Positions 1 to 9,356 are shown, counted from the first letter of the stretch. The stretch: DNA of 10,377 nt from Pleurotus djamor (GCA_029747585.1 JAPEVF010001384.1:1-10377), one strand, 5' to 3'. Notes: generated from the sequence alone by a model not told the origin. Numbers and translations: made by a program.

Positions 1-3000
1 GGTGGTGAGGGCTGCTGGGCAGCGTCAACGATGAGCGGAGGTCGTAGCCAAGAATAAGGAATAACTTGCAAGAAAGCCGCCTTTGTTGGTCTCGCGGGCT
101 GGTGCTAAGCAAACCAACAAGACGCCCGCTTGCGTAACCTCCCTCCAAGCGCTTACCAGGACTAGGGGCCCCTCAGGAGTACGAGTGACTCAACGTCGGT
201 TGCGACGGCGCACAACGCCCTCTAACGCCGCCAAGATGCCGGGATGAAGTTTTGAACGCGCGTTATCTTCGTGGTCGGTAAGGACACCCTACAGCCAGTC
301 TCACAGAGCCCGAACAAACGTCGCACCCCCAGGCCAGTTCGTTTTCCCCAACCGCTTTCCTTATAAGTGCAGCCTGACTCTGTCAAAGGGCAACATGATA
401 TGTAAACGAAGCTTATCAGGTGCCCACCGAGCCTAAGCTTCATGTTCGATCGCGGTTCTGGGAGCTGTAGACTGTGGCTCTCTGTTCCAATGCTGTAAGT
501 AGCTATTATGGGGTCCTTCCATTGCCTGTCAGCTCAAGGCTCAAGCGATCCGGGGCGCAAATTCTACTTACAGCTCGCAGCACTGCACTACGAGCCTACG
601 CCTAAGGTCGTCTTCACAACCTTGGGTGCGGAGAACCCCAAAGAAAAAGAATATCCATCACCGTGTCCCTGGAAGGGGCTATGAGCTCATGTTGAACATG
701 CAGTATATTTTGCTATTTATCGGTGACAATTCCGAACCCACTGGGCGCATTTGATCGCGAACTAGTCAACCTGTGACACGATACTGCCCTACAAGAAGTT
801 CATTCGATAAGCACCACACAGACGCGGTTATGAAGAGACAAACCCACCTGCTGACGACCAGTAGCACCCACAACCCGGGGGATCCAGAGCAAACGACGCC
901 CTCGAATCCATGAAAATTTCCAGCAAATTCCCAAGGATATTCGGGTCCGACCCACTTCTCACTTGCACGAGGCTTTTCCCGTAATATCCTAGCATCGCAA
1001 CGACCTTCCGAATTTCTTTGGCGATTTGGTAGCAAGCCGGGATCCAAAAATCCAACACGCGCATCACGACAATGAGCACGAATCCGATCGCGGACGAGGT
1101 CAAATGACGGCACTTGCAGGCCAATTTCCTACACGACCTGGACGGCGACTCCCTAGTCCACCAGCACATTGGTTATATATTTCGTAATTTGTAGTCAATA
1201 GTATCTTTTGTACCCTTGAACATGGTGGCATCGCAATTCAATCGCTCCGAGAACCACTCGGCATTTGGGAACAGTGAAACAATTCTTCAGTAGCGCATGC
1301 GCAAATACCACAGCCGAACGTCGACTCCGGGAAAAGGGGTAGAAGGAGACGTCGACAAACTCCTCCAGAGATTAAAGGTGCGCAAGAACCCAGCTAAAAT
1401 CCACCGAAGTTTCTGTTTCACCGCGCTGGGCCATAACTGCGCTCGCCACAGTGAAGACGTCAGCCAGAAGGTAGGAGTCCCCACGACGTAACGCCTGCAA
1501 ATCGCCTTGAGCCAATGAAAGCCCCGAGAATACACCATGGACGCTATGGGAAAGGGAACCAGTTGTTGATTTGTGTTCGGTAAGTACGCCATTAAAGCCC
1601 AGCACCCGACGATTGATTGAGCATATAGATCCCGAGCGCGTGAGTGACCAGTATTCCTCGCCAGCAACCAGTGGATGGATGGATTCCGGAGCAACAAAGG
1701 TGATCATCGATTAGAAACAGCAATCCTGATAGATAACGAATTCATCGAAACTACAAAGCGGTTAGAGGACTGCATCGTTACAACGTGCAATCAAAGCAAT
1801 ACTGACCAGAACAGCGTATGAACCACATGCACGCTGAACATCTTCATGTTGCGTCTGGCAACTACGCAAGTGTGGCGAGAGAAAGACATAACAAATAAGG
1901 GCAGATGCTATTTCACCGAAGTTTTGGAGCCGGGACTCGTCGAATTCGAACACACGAAAACATTCCTTGTGTCTTTCCAAAAAGACTCAAAGAAACGCGT
2001 CCTGGTCTGATTCGCGGAATCAACCCAGCTCGTGAACCATCGCGTCACTAGAATCACCGATGTGCGATATAAGCGCAGCCTCGCTGCTCGCAAAGGGAAA
2101 AGAAGGCGACAGAAGAACCACTGGAAGAGCTGATGCTGATTCACCTCGGATTGGTCAGACGTATGTTTGTCAGTTCAAACTCAAACCCATTTGTGACTCA
2201 GCCATCAGACAGGAATTGGAAGTGTAAACGAGTTAAATCGAGTCATCAAGGAGGGGAGCTCCGTGGTCGAAGGAGGTCGATGAGGCGGTTTACACACCAT
2301 GCCGAGGCGTCAGATAAGTGGAATGCGCATGCTCGAGGTGAAAGTTGACGCTGGGCAAAGGGCTGCTGTGAGAAAGAACGTGCCCGCGCTACAACATCAT
2401 GATCACCTACAATCGTAGAAATTCCCTTTCTTAGCTTATTGCTCTGAGAAACTACCAGAAGACAGCAACTCACCCCAGTTGGCTGGAACCTGTGTAGATG
2501 ACACAAAGCACGCCCTACGAAGGCCTTCCATGAGTTCATGAACGTGTTGCTGTTGCGCGTCGTGAGGTCCTGTAATTAGAACGCCCCCCCTCCAAAGGGT
2601 ATAATTGAAAGAGCGAGCAAGCTCATTATCCTTTATCCATAGATAGGAACGTGAACATGAGCCAGAACACGAGGTGTATCATGTTGCGATGATTGCCAGG
2701 TGGATGGGGCAAGACCAAAGCCAGGTGCTATATTGGACCTGTAATCTATATCGGATTTCGGTTACTTATCTCACCATCAACTGTCAGCAAAGGTCACCGA
2801 TCAAAGAGTCAAAGTATTCCCCCAGCAAGAAGAGGTGTAGACATAAGCACGTCAAGCCAACTGTGCGGAAATACGCTGCCGTCGCTGATGATGGGGCGTC
2901 GAGCTGGGAAAACCGTGGAATACGACATCTACATCATCGGCCGACTGGACATAAGGAGCTGGGGCTTCACTGTTTCCGCGGAAGGTCGTACATAGATCGT

Positions 3001-3280
3001 GGCAATCACTTTGCAAGGGTCAAAGACCTTCAAAGGCTCTGTGATGAACGACATTGCAAAGCATCGTCATAGCTCGGCCTGTTCTTTGTCTACTCCAGCC
3101 TCTCTGGACAAAGGGATATCCAAGAGAACCCTGAAAGACAGGACGAAAAAATCCCGAGTTAATATGAACGTTCATATGTGACCCGTCAAAGAGGTATAGA
3201 CGGACCTACGTCACCATCCAGTGTGTCCGAAAGCTCACGAGTGAAAAGGATTACTCATACGCCACCAGACCTGCCTTGAA
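1..3280. other. Gene-free stretch, no recognised element
   Basis: I read both strands and recognise no protein family here. The longest open frames are about 110-136 codons (minus strand 828-1169, 1287-1697 and 1372-1707; plus strand 2674-3072). They overlap one another on opposite strands and in different frames, lack the C/T third-position bias of the gene at 5647, and show no reverse transcriptase YxDD box, integrase zinc finger or transposase motif that I can see. No tRNA B-box fits. Base composition is near even. It may be old transposon-derived DNA decayed beyond recognition, but that is inference; a translated search against fungal repeat libraries would decide. Confidence 0.5.
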
Positions 3281-3283
3281 ACA

Positions 3284-3299
3284 CCGGTATCGCGATCCG
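3284..3299 (+). repeat. Dispersed motif, copy 1
   Basis: Reads CCGGTATCGCGATCCG, matching the core CCGGYATCTCGATCCG at all but one position (G for T). A diverged downstream block at 3342-3363 (GGCCATCCGATAAACACAAA) lies 58 bp after the motif start and resembles a block 64 bp after the start of copy 2. This suggests the repeat unit is longer than the motif. Confidence 0.55.
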
Positions 3300-3704
3300 T
3301 TCTTTCATGTTGAGCGGAGAAGATAGGATCGGTAGATAGTGGGCCATCCGATAAACACAAAGGATGTTCGTCGATGTGTCATGGGAGTGTGTGTATATTC
3401 GTATTCTTCGGAACGAGGGGGCCTATGATAGCCCTGGTTCGTATCCCAAGGCCAGTTCTTTGATGACAGAGTTAGGGCACAAAGAGAAAGACAGTCAATT
3501 TGCTGGGAACGTACTGGCTGGATGGAGGAGAGAAGCCACGGAGGCACGGACGCCGGTAGAAATGCTCCAATCGTCAGTCAGCTTTGAGACTGAAATACCT
3601 TGCTGAATGATCACACTGAAGCTTTGAGAACTTCGTGGCCCAGGCCCAAGCAAATCAATGACACATCCGTGAGCCTTCATGAGAGTGTGAAGACAGGAAA
3701 AAAA

Positions 3705-3721
3705 CCGGTCATCTCGATCCG
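3705..3721 (+). repeat. Dispersed motif, copy 2
   Basis: Reads CCGGTCATCTCGATCCG: the core with one extra C after CCGGT. It lies 421 bp after copy 1 and 216 bp before copy 3. The related downstream block is at 3769-3788 (GGCCATGATGAACAAAGACG). Confidence 0.6.
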
Positions 3722-3920
3722 GTACGTCATGTGGCAATTATCTTTGCTTTCAGTGTATAGACAAAGTAGGCCATGATGAACAAAGACGACACATTGGTGA
3801 GTGAGCCAGAAGGCCAAGTGAAGAAGCACATATAATTCAATGAAAGAGGAGTGGAGTGGTGGGGAAGGGGAGTTGGCCTCGCTGGGACCTTGGGGCAACT
3901 GGAGCGTGGCAGGTAATTCA

Positions 3921-3943
3921 CCGGTATCTCGATCCGATCGTGT
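3921..3943 (+). repeat. Dispersed motif, copy 3 (full length)
   Basis: Core CCGGTATCTCGATCCG followed by ATCGTGT, 23 bp in all. It differs from copy 4 at a single base (T/C at position 5). A match of 22 in 23 bases is very unlikely by chance within 10 kb. The extension includes the palindrome CGATCG. Confidence 0.75.
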
Positions 3944-4322
3944 AGTGTTGGTGGGAAGATAGTATCGACCATATGGTCCGTGTCCATTAACACTTCCCCT
4001 CTTGAGCTTCGGACAAAGGCTGGCCAATGAGGAGGAAGGGAACCAACACTCTTGGGGATGGCGATGGAAGAAGCAGACCAAACGCGAAAAAAAAAACTTG
4101 GAGGAGGAATCATAAAGCCCGATGACTTCGCCTTGATCCAGGGGGTACAGTAGAGATACCGGGAAGGATAGATGAAGTATCGACATACGACGCGGTTGGA
4201 GTTTGTATGTCGCGTTGTAGCACCATGCTGCGCTAGTTGACAATCATTGGCAAATCCTCATGTCAAGCTTTAGGACGTTAGGCCAGGATTTTCCAGTATT
4301 GGGAGTAAAAATAGAGAGGTAG

Positions 4323-4345
4323 CCGGCATCTCGATCCGATCGTGT
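4323..4345 (+). repeat. Dispersed motif, copy 4 (full length)
   Basis: Core CCGGCATCTCGATCCG followed by ATCGTGT, identical to copy 3 at 22 of 23 positions. It lies 402 bp after copy 3 and 215 bp before copy 5. A weaker match (CTTGATCC, 4132-4139) sits about midway between copies 3 and 4 and may be a decayed intermediate copy. Confidence 0.75.
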
Positions 4346-4537
4346 TATTGCGTTGGATGTACGGTGGGGTATAGAAGGTGCTACATGTACGCACATAGAC
4401 ATTTCCATATAGTAAGCATCGAATCATTCGAAACGTCCTGGTTCAGAACTTTCGGAAGGGGAAGCAGGAATCGCTTGGATCCATGCCCGATGCTTCTAGA
4501 CCTTCTGTGCGACAACGATGGGACTTCTTCGCGAAAA

Positions 4538-4551
4538 CGGTATCTCGACCG
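4538..4551 (+). repeat. Dispersed motif, copy 5 (partial)
   Basis: Reads CGGTATCTCGACCG, matching 13 of 14 core positions if one deleted T is allowed for. It lacks the ATCGTGT extension. Its 215 bp distance from copy 4 equals the copy 2-3 spacing to within 1 bp, which is the main reason to count it. Confidence 0.5.
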
Positions 4552-5570
4552 CGGAGCTCGCCCAAAGGTATGATATTTGAGTCTTAGGCACGAAGGTTTA
4601 GGATGTACAACGCGATAAATCGATGAAAAGACATCCGTGCACTCATGCGAAGGGGTCTAGACCACTGGAATTCTGGAATCAACACAGAGGCCCAGACTTA
4701 CCGTATCGTATGGTTGACTACCGTCGTGACGAGCTGGGTTGTGCAGAGATTGGTAGGAGAAGTATTTGTGTGGTGCGAGGGAGAGGTGGAGGAGTTGCGT
4801 CAAGTTGTGGAAAGCGGGCATGAGGATGGTGGGAGTCCGGAGCAAGGTGATACCGGCAACTAAATGTCGGTCCTTAGTCACCGGAGAAAGGATAAGATTA
4901 GATGTCGAGTAAGCGAGGGACGGTGATTAGATAAGATGATGTGTTACCCCACATTTGGATCGATTTGCTGGCGTCAGCGACCTCGAGGAGCACCGGCTTT
5001 GTGCGGTACGGTGGTACAGGAGTGCTGAGACATGACCTTATCAAGCTGCATTGTGCATGGACACGACGTTTGTCAGGTGTTGCTGATAAGATTTCGATTT
5101 CCCCGCAGACAAGGGGTATTGTTGGGCACGGCTTTGTGAGGTGGATTCGTGGGGGATCGGGCTTTGGTGCGGTACAAGCGCAATCATAGACACTCAAGAT
5201 ATAAAGTTAGGAGAAATGGATCATATATCAGGGGCTTTTTGGGGTATGCGTGATGGTCGCAGCGGTAAGCGGTTGGTAGGCGGTTTCGCAACAAGTAAGA
5301 CGCAGATGACGCGGTGATATCGAATCAGCCGGTACGCGGTGAGAGAGAGCAAGGGTGGCCACGGCGGGAGGAGGCGTGCTTGGCGGACGCATGAGTGCAA
5401 GGTGGACCTTGAGGGCATTGGACAAAAAGAGGAAATTGATAAAGACAAAGGAAAAGTCGCCTGAGGCTATCTGATTTCGATTCGGTGCAATGCGGCTTCA
5501 TTGAGGTGGGAGTCGAGCGTGGACGAACCGGTTCGGAGTGGCAGAGCCGGCTCAGTCGGATGTGCAGATT
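4552..5570. other. Intergenic stretch with possible minus-strand relic gene
   Basis: No family is recognised. On the minus strand an open frame at 5425-5228 has Pro/Ser/Thr-rich content and pyrimidine-leaning third positions, but it begins with TTG rather than ATG and has no good splice donor. A second open stretch (about 5197-4948) can be joined to 4859-4702 by an 88-bp GT-AG intron (4947-4860) that keeps the frame, and a consensus donor GTAAGT follows at 4701. No ATG start can be fixed for this model. It could be a decayed or error-bearing gene diverging from the one at 5647, or chance. Confidence 0.3.
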
Positions 5571-5646
5571 GCCCGATTGGGAGTGGCGGCTTATATAAAG
5601 ACACTGCTCAAACCAAGGCCCTTCCTGCCCTCAGACCTTNCCCCCA
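5571..5646 (+). promoter_or_regulatory. Promoter of the 5647 gene (CCAAT + TATA)
   Basis: A clean TATA box, TATATAAAG, lies at 5592-5600, about 47 bp before the ATG at 5647. A reverse CCAAT element (ATTGG, 5576-5580), the type of site bound by the HAP/NF-Y complex in fungi, lies just upstream. Between TATA and ATG the plus strand is pyrimidine-rich (from 5620 on), as is common around fungal transcription starts. Transcription should therefore start around 5620-5630, giving a very short 5' UTR. One N at 5640 lies inside this leader, before a C5 run, and leaves its exact length uncertain. Confidence 0.6.
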
Positions 5647-6468
5647 ATGGGTTTTGACTCGAACATGTACTACCACAACTCCTCCAGATACTCGCCCTCC
5701 TCCCGCGCAGCAGACATCGACCGTCTCCTCGACCCAGCCTACTCCTCCTCGTCCCCATCCTCCTCCTCAAACGCCGCTTATGTCGACCACCACGGAAACC
5801 TGCACGACCCAGACTTCAGACACTTCCCCTCATACTCCCCCACAAAACGCCGCTCCGTCTCCGTAAACTCGGCGCACTACCCATACTCGCGTCCGCAGTG
5901 GGAACTCGGGTCCGCGGTCGATGAGGACGACGACGAGGAAGACGTCCAGGAGCGTCGGTACTCAAACAACTACTACAACAAGAGGCACTCCATGTACGCG
6001 ACAAGTCGCTACGCGCCCAGCTACCCAACAACAACCTACACCTACATTTCATCCCCAATATCATCGTCCCCAACATCCTACTCCTCAGAAGAAACAGCTC
6101 TCGACGACTCTCCCCTCGACTCCTCCTTCTTGTCCGACAACGAGCCACAGCCGCTCCATAGACGTTGCGTCTCCCGCCTACGCGGTTCGCGCACGCGTCA
6201 CCAATCACAGACAAGAGATGAGAAGAAGAGACTCTCGGAGAAGGTCGATGAAGCACCCGTCAGGCGCTCGATCGAGTCCACTCGCAGTGACACTCGCACT
6301 CTTGCAGCCGTCGAAGACCAGGAGGAGGAGGAACAAGAAGAGTATACCCCCACGTGCACGCAGTCACTGCAACGCCAGTGGTCGTGCTTTGCTTTGCGGT
6401 GGCGGTTAGGCGTATTCCGTGCGAAGAAGAGAGTTCGAAGAAGGTTGAGTGCAGTCGTATCGCATTGA
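5647..6468 (+). CDS. Uncharacterised Ser/Tyr/Pro-rich basic-tailed fungal protein
   Basis: An intronless 273-codon frame, the longest in the window, with the strongest coding signal: third positions are mostly C or T in the first half. The ATG is the first in frame after the TATA box. Regions of the protein: a Ser/Tyr-rich low-complexity N terminus (1-44); a distinctive block HGNLHDPDFRHFP (49-61); KRRSVSVNS (68-75); an acidic run DEDDDEED (92-99); a Tyr/Ser/Thr-rich segment (104-150); a charged linker with an E-rich run (224-232); and a C-terminal block (234-266) with TPTCTQSLQRQW, then a basic amphipathic tail around RAKKRVRRR. I see no signal peptide, membrane segment or catalytic motif. 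The blocks at 49-61 and 234-266 resemble an uncharacterised protein family I associate with Agaricomycetes, from memory only. Mostly disordered; the basic tail could bind nucleic acid or membrane, which is inference. Oddity: residues about 169-190 appear to be out of the ancestral frame (see findings). Confidence 0.8.
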   Translation: MGFDSNMYYHNSSRYSPSSRAADIDRLLDPAYSSSSPSSSSNAAYVDHHGNLHDPDFRHFPSYSPTKRRSVSVNSAHYPYSRPQWELGSAVDEDDDEEDVQERRYSNNYYNKRHSMYATSRYAPSYPTTTYTYISSPISSSPTSYSSEETALDDSPLDSSFLSDNEPQPLHRRCVSRLRGSRTRHQSQTRDEKKRLSEKVDEAPVRRSIESTRSDTRTLAAVEDQEEEEQEEYTPTCTQSLQRQWSCFALRWRLGVFRAKKRVRRRLSAVVSH

Positions 6469-6950
6469 TCACGTTCAGCGTCTCCGCAAGATGTCTTTTG
6501 TCGCTCAATTATTGTTTCGAGCATTTCGACACTCACATCATGCCCCTCATTACTATACCCAACCTCTTCCATCTCTCGCATCCTTTTTTGGCACCTCGCA
6601 TCTCTCATGGTTTTCACGCTTGCACCCGCTATGGACAAATCGCAATCGCATTCATTTTTCCATTCTCATCATGCATTTCTTTCTTCGCAATCACGCTTTC
6701 CGGATATCCTTATGTGTTCCCCTTGCTTAGCCACCTTCGTCCACGATCCAACCCCTCCACTCTCGTAACGCATTGCACCCGCATTCTCTCCACTTCATAT
6801 GCCACATTTGGCCTTTTTGTTCGCTTCCCCCCTCTCGCGCTACCCATATTTCGCCTGTGCATTTCGTATCACCGCACTTCTCACTTCTTGATATTATTCC
6901 AGTCGCATAGCATTTTATTTCACTTGATCAGATGATCATACGGGATCGAG
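6469..6950 (+). other. Pyrimidine-rich 3' flank / probable 3' UTR
   Basis: Directly after the TGA stop the plus strand becomes markedly C/T-rich, with many TTC, CTC and CAT triplets, until about 6930. The skew fits a transcribed 3' UTR of the upstream gene. The skew also keeps a plus-strand frame open from within the gene to 6935 (193 codons, beginning at a GTG), which I regard as a by-product. I see no AATAAA; fungal polyadenylation signals are loose, so the end cannot be placed. Two TGATCA palindromes sit near 6925-6940, where the skew ends. Confidence 0.45.
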
Positions 6951-7238
6951 GATATCCCAACGATTTACTTAGGTACACACCTTTTTCATGATACGTTTAG
7001 AACGTCACTTTGGAGGAGCAGTAGTAGTTAGTGGTAGTGGATGAACGACGAAATTGAATGATGTCATACATGATACATTACATCTGAAGTGAGCGAGAGA
7101 TGGTATCTTCATGGAAAGCTCTTCGCAATGACGTTGCAGCGCACCACTACGGTACGGTACACCCAGCGGGTTTCGACGTCAGTTCAGATGTGCCTCCAGT
7201 CTCCTAATGGCGTTTGTGTTCGAAATTCGTTTTTAGTC

Positions 7239-7290
7239 ATGACTCATTTGGTCATCCGTTCCTTCCTGGCGAATCCGAGCGAATGAGTCA
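7239..7290. promoter_or_regulatory. Pair of Gcn4/CPC1-like sites
   Basis: A perfect 9-bp palindrome ATGACTCAT lies at 7239-7247, and ATGAGTCA at 7283-7290. These match the binding site of Gcn4/CPC1-type bZIP factors, which control amino-acid starvation genes in fungi. The second site overlaps a small inverted repeat (TCAGA-GTC-TCTGA, 7288-7300) and lies between 7-bp arms GCGAATC (7269-7275) and GATTCGC (7299-7305). No convincing gene follows, so function is unproven. Other single TGACTCA sites occur at 186-192 and 2194-2200. Confidence 0.25.
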
Positions 7291-7305
7291 GAGTCTCTGA
7301 TTCGC

Positions 7306-9334
7306 GGGTACGCGCAAGTTCCATGTCTCGCCGAACAACAAATGACGAAGCACAACCGATGAAATCGATGATTCCGAATTCGGAGAACATTAGCCTCTGC
7401 AGCCGGTCGTTTTGAAAGACGGTGTGAAAAATGTACATTTGTGGGTTCACGGGGATGGCCTGGCCTGGACTTGGGTATAAACGGGCATCCCAGCGGAATG
7501 TAGCGATGGCAAAATACAATAGTGTGCTCCTCGGACGGCACGACGCTCGCGAGCTCACTTTCATCCCTGGATATTCCCTAGCCTGTTTGCCTGTGGGTAT
7601 ACTCCTTACCGCTCCGGAAATATACGCGTTTTTTCTTTTCCAGCCAGCCAGGAGGGAGGATGACCTTTTCAAGCCGATAGATAATCATAGAACCGGGAAT
7701 CGCGGGCCNTTTTTTCCCATGTTGCGTATTCACGGCGGCTGGGCATGAGCAAGGCTCCCTTCGTCCCCCCTCAGGCCTCCAGGGCCCGCAGGTGGAGTGT
7801 AACAAGTGCCGAGGATGACGATTTCAGTTCGTCTCGAGTGCACAGTCATTTCGAATTTGAATTCATTCGCGTGTCTCTGTCTCTCATGTGTACAGCTTCC
7901 CCCACAGTAAAGCTGCTGAGAAGAACGCCCCGAGAATACCCGGTCCCTGTTCTAGTGTCCCCTTTCAGGACTGGATGCATGTGTACTGACTGTGCAGGCG
8001 CAGTTGCGTAGCTGCTTGGTTTGGGATGCTGGTGCACGCCCAGCTACGCCTTGAAACGTTGATATCAAGGTTATATTGGCCCTGTATCCAGACTGTACAT
8101 AAGCTGGTTCGGAAACCCAACGGATGGATGGGTTGTCAGGTGCCGTGGTTCTACGTATACTCGAGGTTCGTCACCGACTTTGCCATGCATCAGACGCACC
8201 CATAAGTTACGAACCATGGTAACGAGCGAAGATTAACCAGGACCCATGTTGCTGGCCATTTCGTCTCCTATTAACGATGAAAAGAATACATTTTATCGTC
8301 CGAAATTTATGCCAGGCTAAGGCCGAAAGGAACACTTCGACTGGGGTTAACCCGCCACACCGTGATTTTGCCTCCTTGCCACAAGTCCGGGGGTGGCTGT
8401 GTTATCTCCTGAACGCATATGAGGGGACAGGGGCCTAACGGGACTTCAAACCGACACGAGGCAAGCGAAAATAAGGACAAGACCAAAAAATCAGCCCATT
8501 TTCTGGCATCTTCTCCAACACCTCGAGTTTTTGCTGTATCTCAAAGGAGACATGTCATGTCCAACAGCTCTATACGCCTCATTGCATCGCACATATATGA
8601 GGTGGAGGGAGAAGCAAACCTAGTTCACACAGTTCGCTGTAAATTCGGATGTTGTGCCAGTGGGCTCTGAGTTTTAGCTTGGGTAAACATGTATGCGTAT
8701 GCTCGGAGACAAGCGATGTGTGATTGTGCGATGTGTTCCAAAATTACAAGGAACTTGAGTTTCCACAAGAGACTGCTAGAGAGAGGCGTTTCGCGATATG
8801 ATTCTCGGATATGGGCAACTCACAGGATCCGGTGTTCTGAAGAGAACGAAGAACTTGAGGCGATTAAGACGTGTGGGACTTCCCACCTGATGCTCTAGTG
8901 TAGCCGAATGGAAGCTTTCCTTCCTTTGAGCCTTTGAGGCTTCAATGTGACCCAAGTCATAGGAATGCTGGCTACGTACGGAGGCCAAGGGAAACTCGAA
9001 CGTGAAGCTTGGAGGCGCTTAGATATCATTACTACTGGACCAGGAAGGAAGGTTTGGGAGGTTCTAGACGCATCGGTTATGGATGGGTATGATGGATGTG
9101 TGTGCTAGCTTGCATATCTGTATCTACTATTATGATGGGACTCCGGCCAATAGAAGAAATAGAACTTCCAGACGCCACTGAGAGGACCGTGGTCTTGCGT
9201 GTATGTACTTCTCAGGATAAAGCATGGAATTCAACCTACACGTCGCCTAGAACGTCGAGCCAATACCCGGGTCTGCGCGACTCACCAATCAGGTTCAGCT
9301 CATCTGGCTGGTCATTCGTACCATGTAGGCTCGT
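7306..9334. other. Stretch without a secure gene
   Basis: No recognisable protein in any frame. Open frames are short and overlap on both strands (for example plus 7431-7748, plus 7745-8011, minus 7244-7672, plus 8419-8670). A TATA-like TATAAAC sits at 7472-7478. A fungal-like intron signature, GTGGGT to TTTTCCAG, spans 7593-7643 (51 bp), but no exon pair around it reads as a known protein. An N at 7709 precedes a T6 run. Small repeats only: a hairpin with AACCCA/TGGGTT arms near 8116-8136 and a tandem pair of CCTTTGAG at 8923-8938. Confidence 0.4.
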
Positions 9335-9356
9335 ATATCTCTTCCATATCTCTTCC
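9335..9356 (+). repeat. Short tandem repeat, 11 bp x 2
   Basis: Two perfect copies of ATATCTCTTCC followed by AT. It is too short to be more than a replication-slippage product, and I assign no function. Confidence 0.6.

Larger units (their letters stand above)
3300..4537. other. DNA between motif copies, no secure gene
   Basis: The spacer DNA contains the longest open frame outside the main gene, 188 codons on the minus strand (3677-4243). It runs straight through motif copies 2 and 3, has no recognisable domain, and lacks the third-position C/T bias of the 5647 gene, so I do not call it coding. An A10 run lies at 4087-4096. Spacer sequences after copies 1, 2 and 3 share weak blocks at similar offsets (about 54-64 bp from the motif start), as expected of very diverged repeat units. 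Confidence 0.4.

Noticed and set aside
828..1169. Minus-strand frame with a stretch (IAKEIRKVVAMLGYYG) reminiscent of the region after the PTREL motif of DEAD-box helicases
   Set aside because: The resemblance is limited to about 15 residues. No ATP-binding, DEAD or SAT motif is found nearby in any frame, so a helicase relic is not supported.
1287..1707. Two overlapping minus-strand frames of 111 and 136 codons
   Set aside because: They occupy the same bases in different frames, neither shows a retrotransposon motif, and lengths like these are expected by chance when six frames of 10 kb are read.
3436..3447. tRNA B-box-like GGTTCGTATCCC
   Set aside because: The nearly invariant A of the T-loop is replaced by T, and no cloverleaf or A-box can be built upstream.
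3677..4243. Minus-strand open frame of 188 codons
   Set aside because: No recognisable domain, no coding-type third-position bias, and it crosses two copies of the dispersed motif; best explained as a chance frame.
6354..6935. Plus-strand frame of 193 codons overlapping the end of the main gene
   Set aside because: It begins at GTG inside the better-supported gene, and its openness follows from pyrimidine-rich DNA, which rarely forms stop codons.
7431..7748. Plus-strand frame with a TATA-like site and a 51-bp intron-like segment (7593-7643)
   Set aside because: The TATA-like sequence lies downstream of the frame's own ATG, no exon pair gives a recognisable protein, and an N at 7709 interrupts the frame.
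7745..8011. Plus-strand 88-codon frame starting MSKAPFVPPQ
   Set aside because: The start looks plausible, but the frame soon becomes unremarkable with no domain and no coding bias, and no promoter can be assigned.
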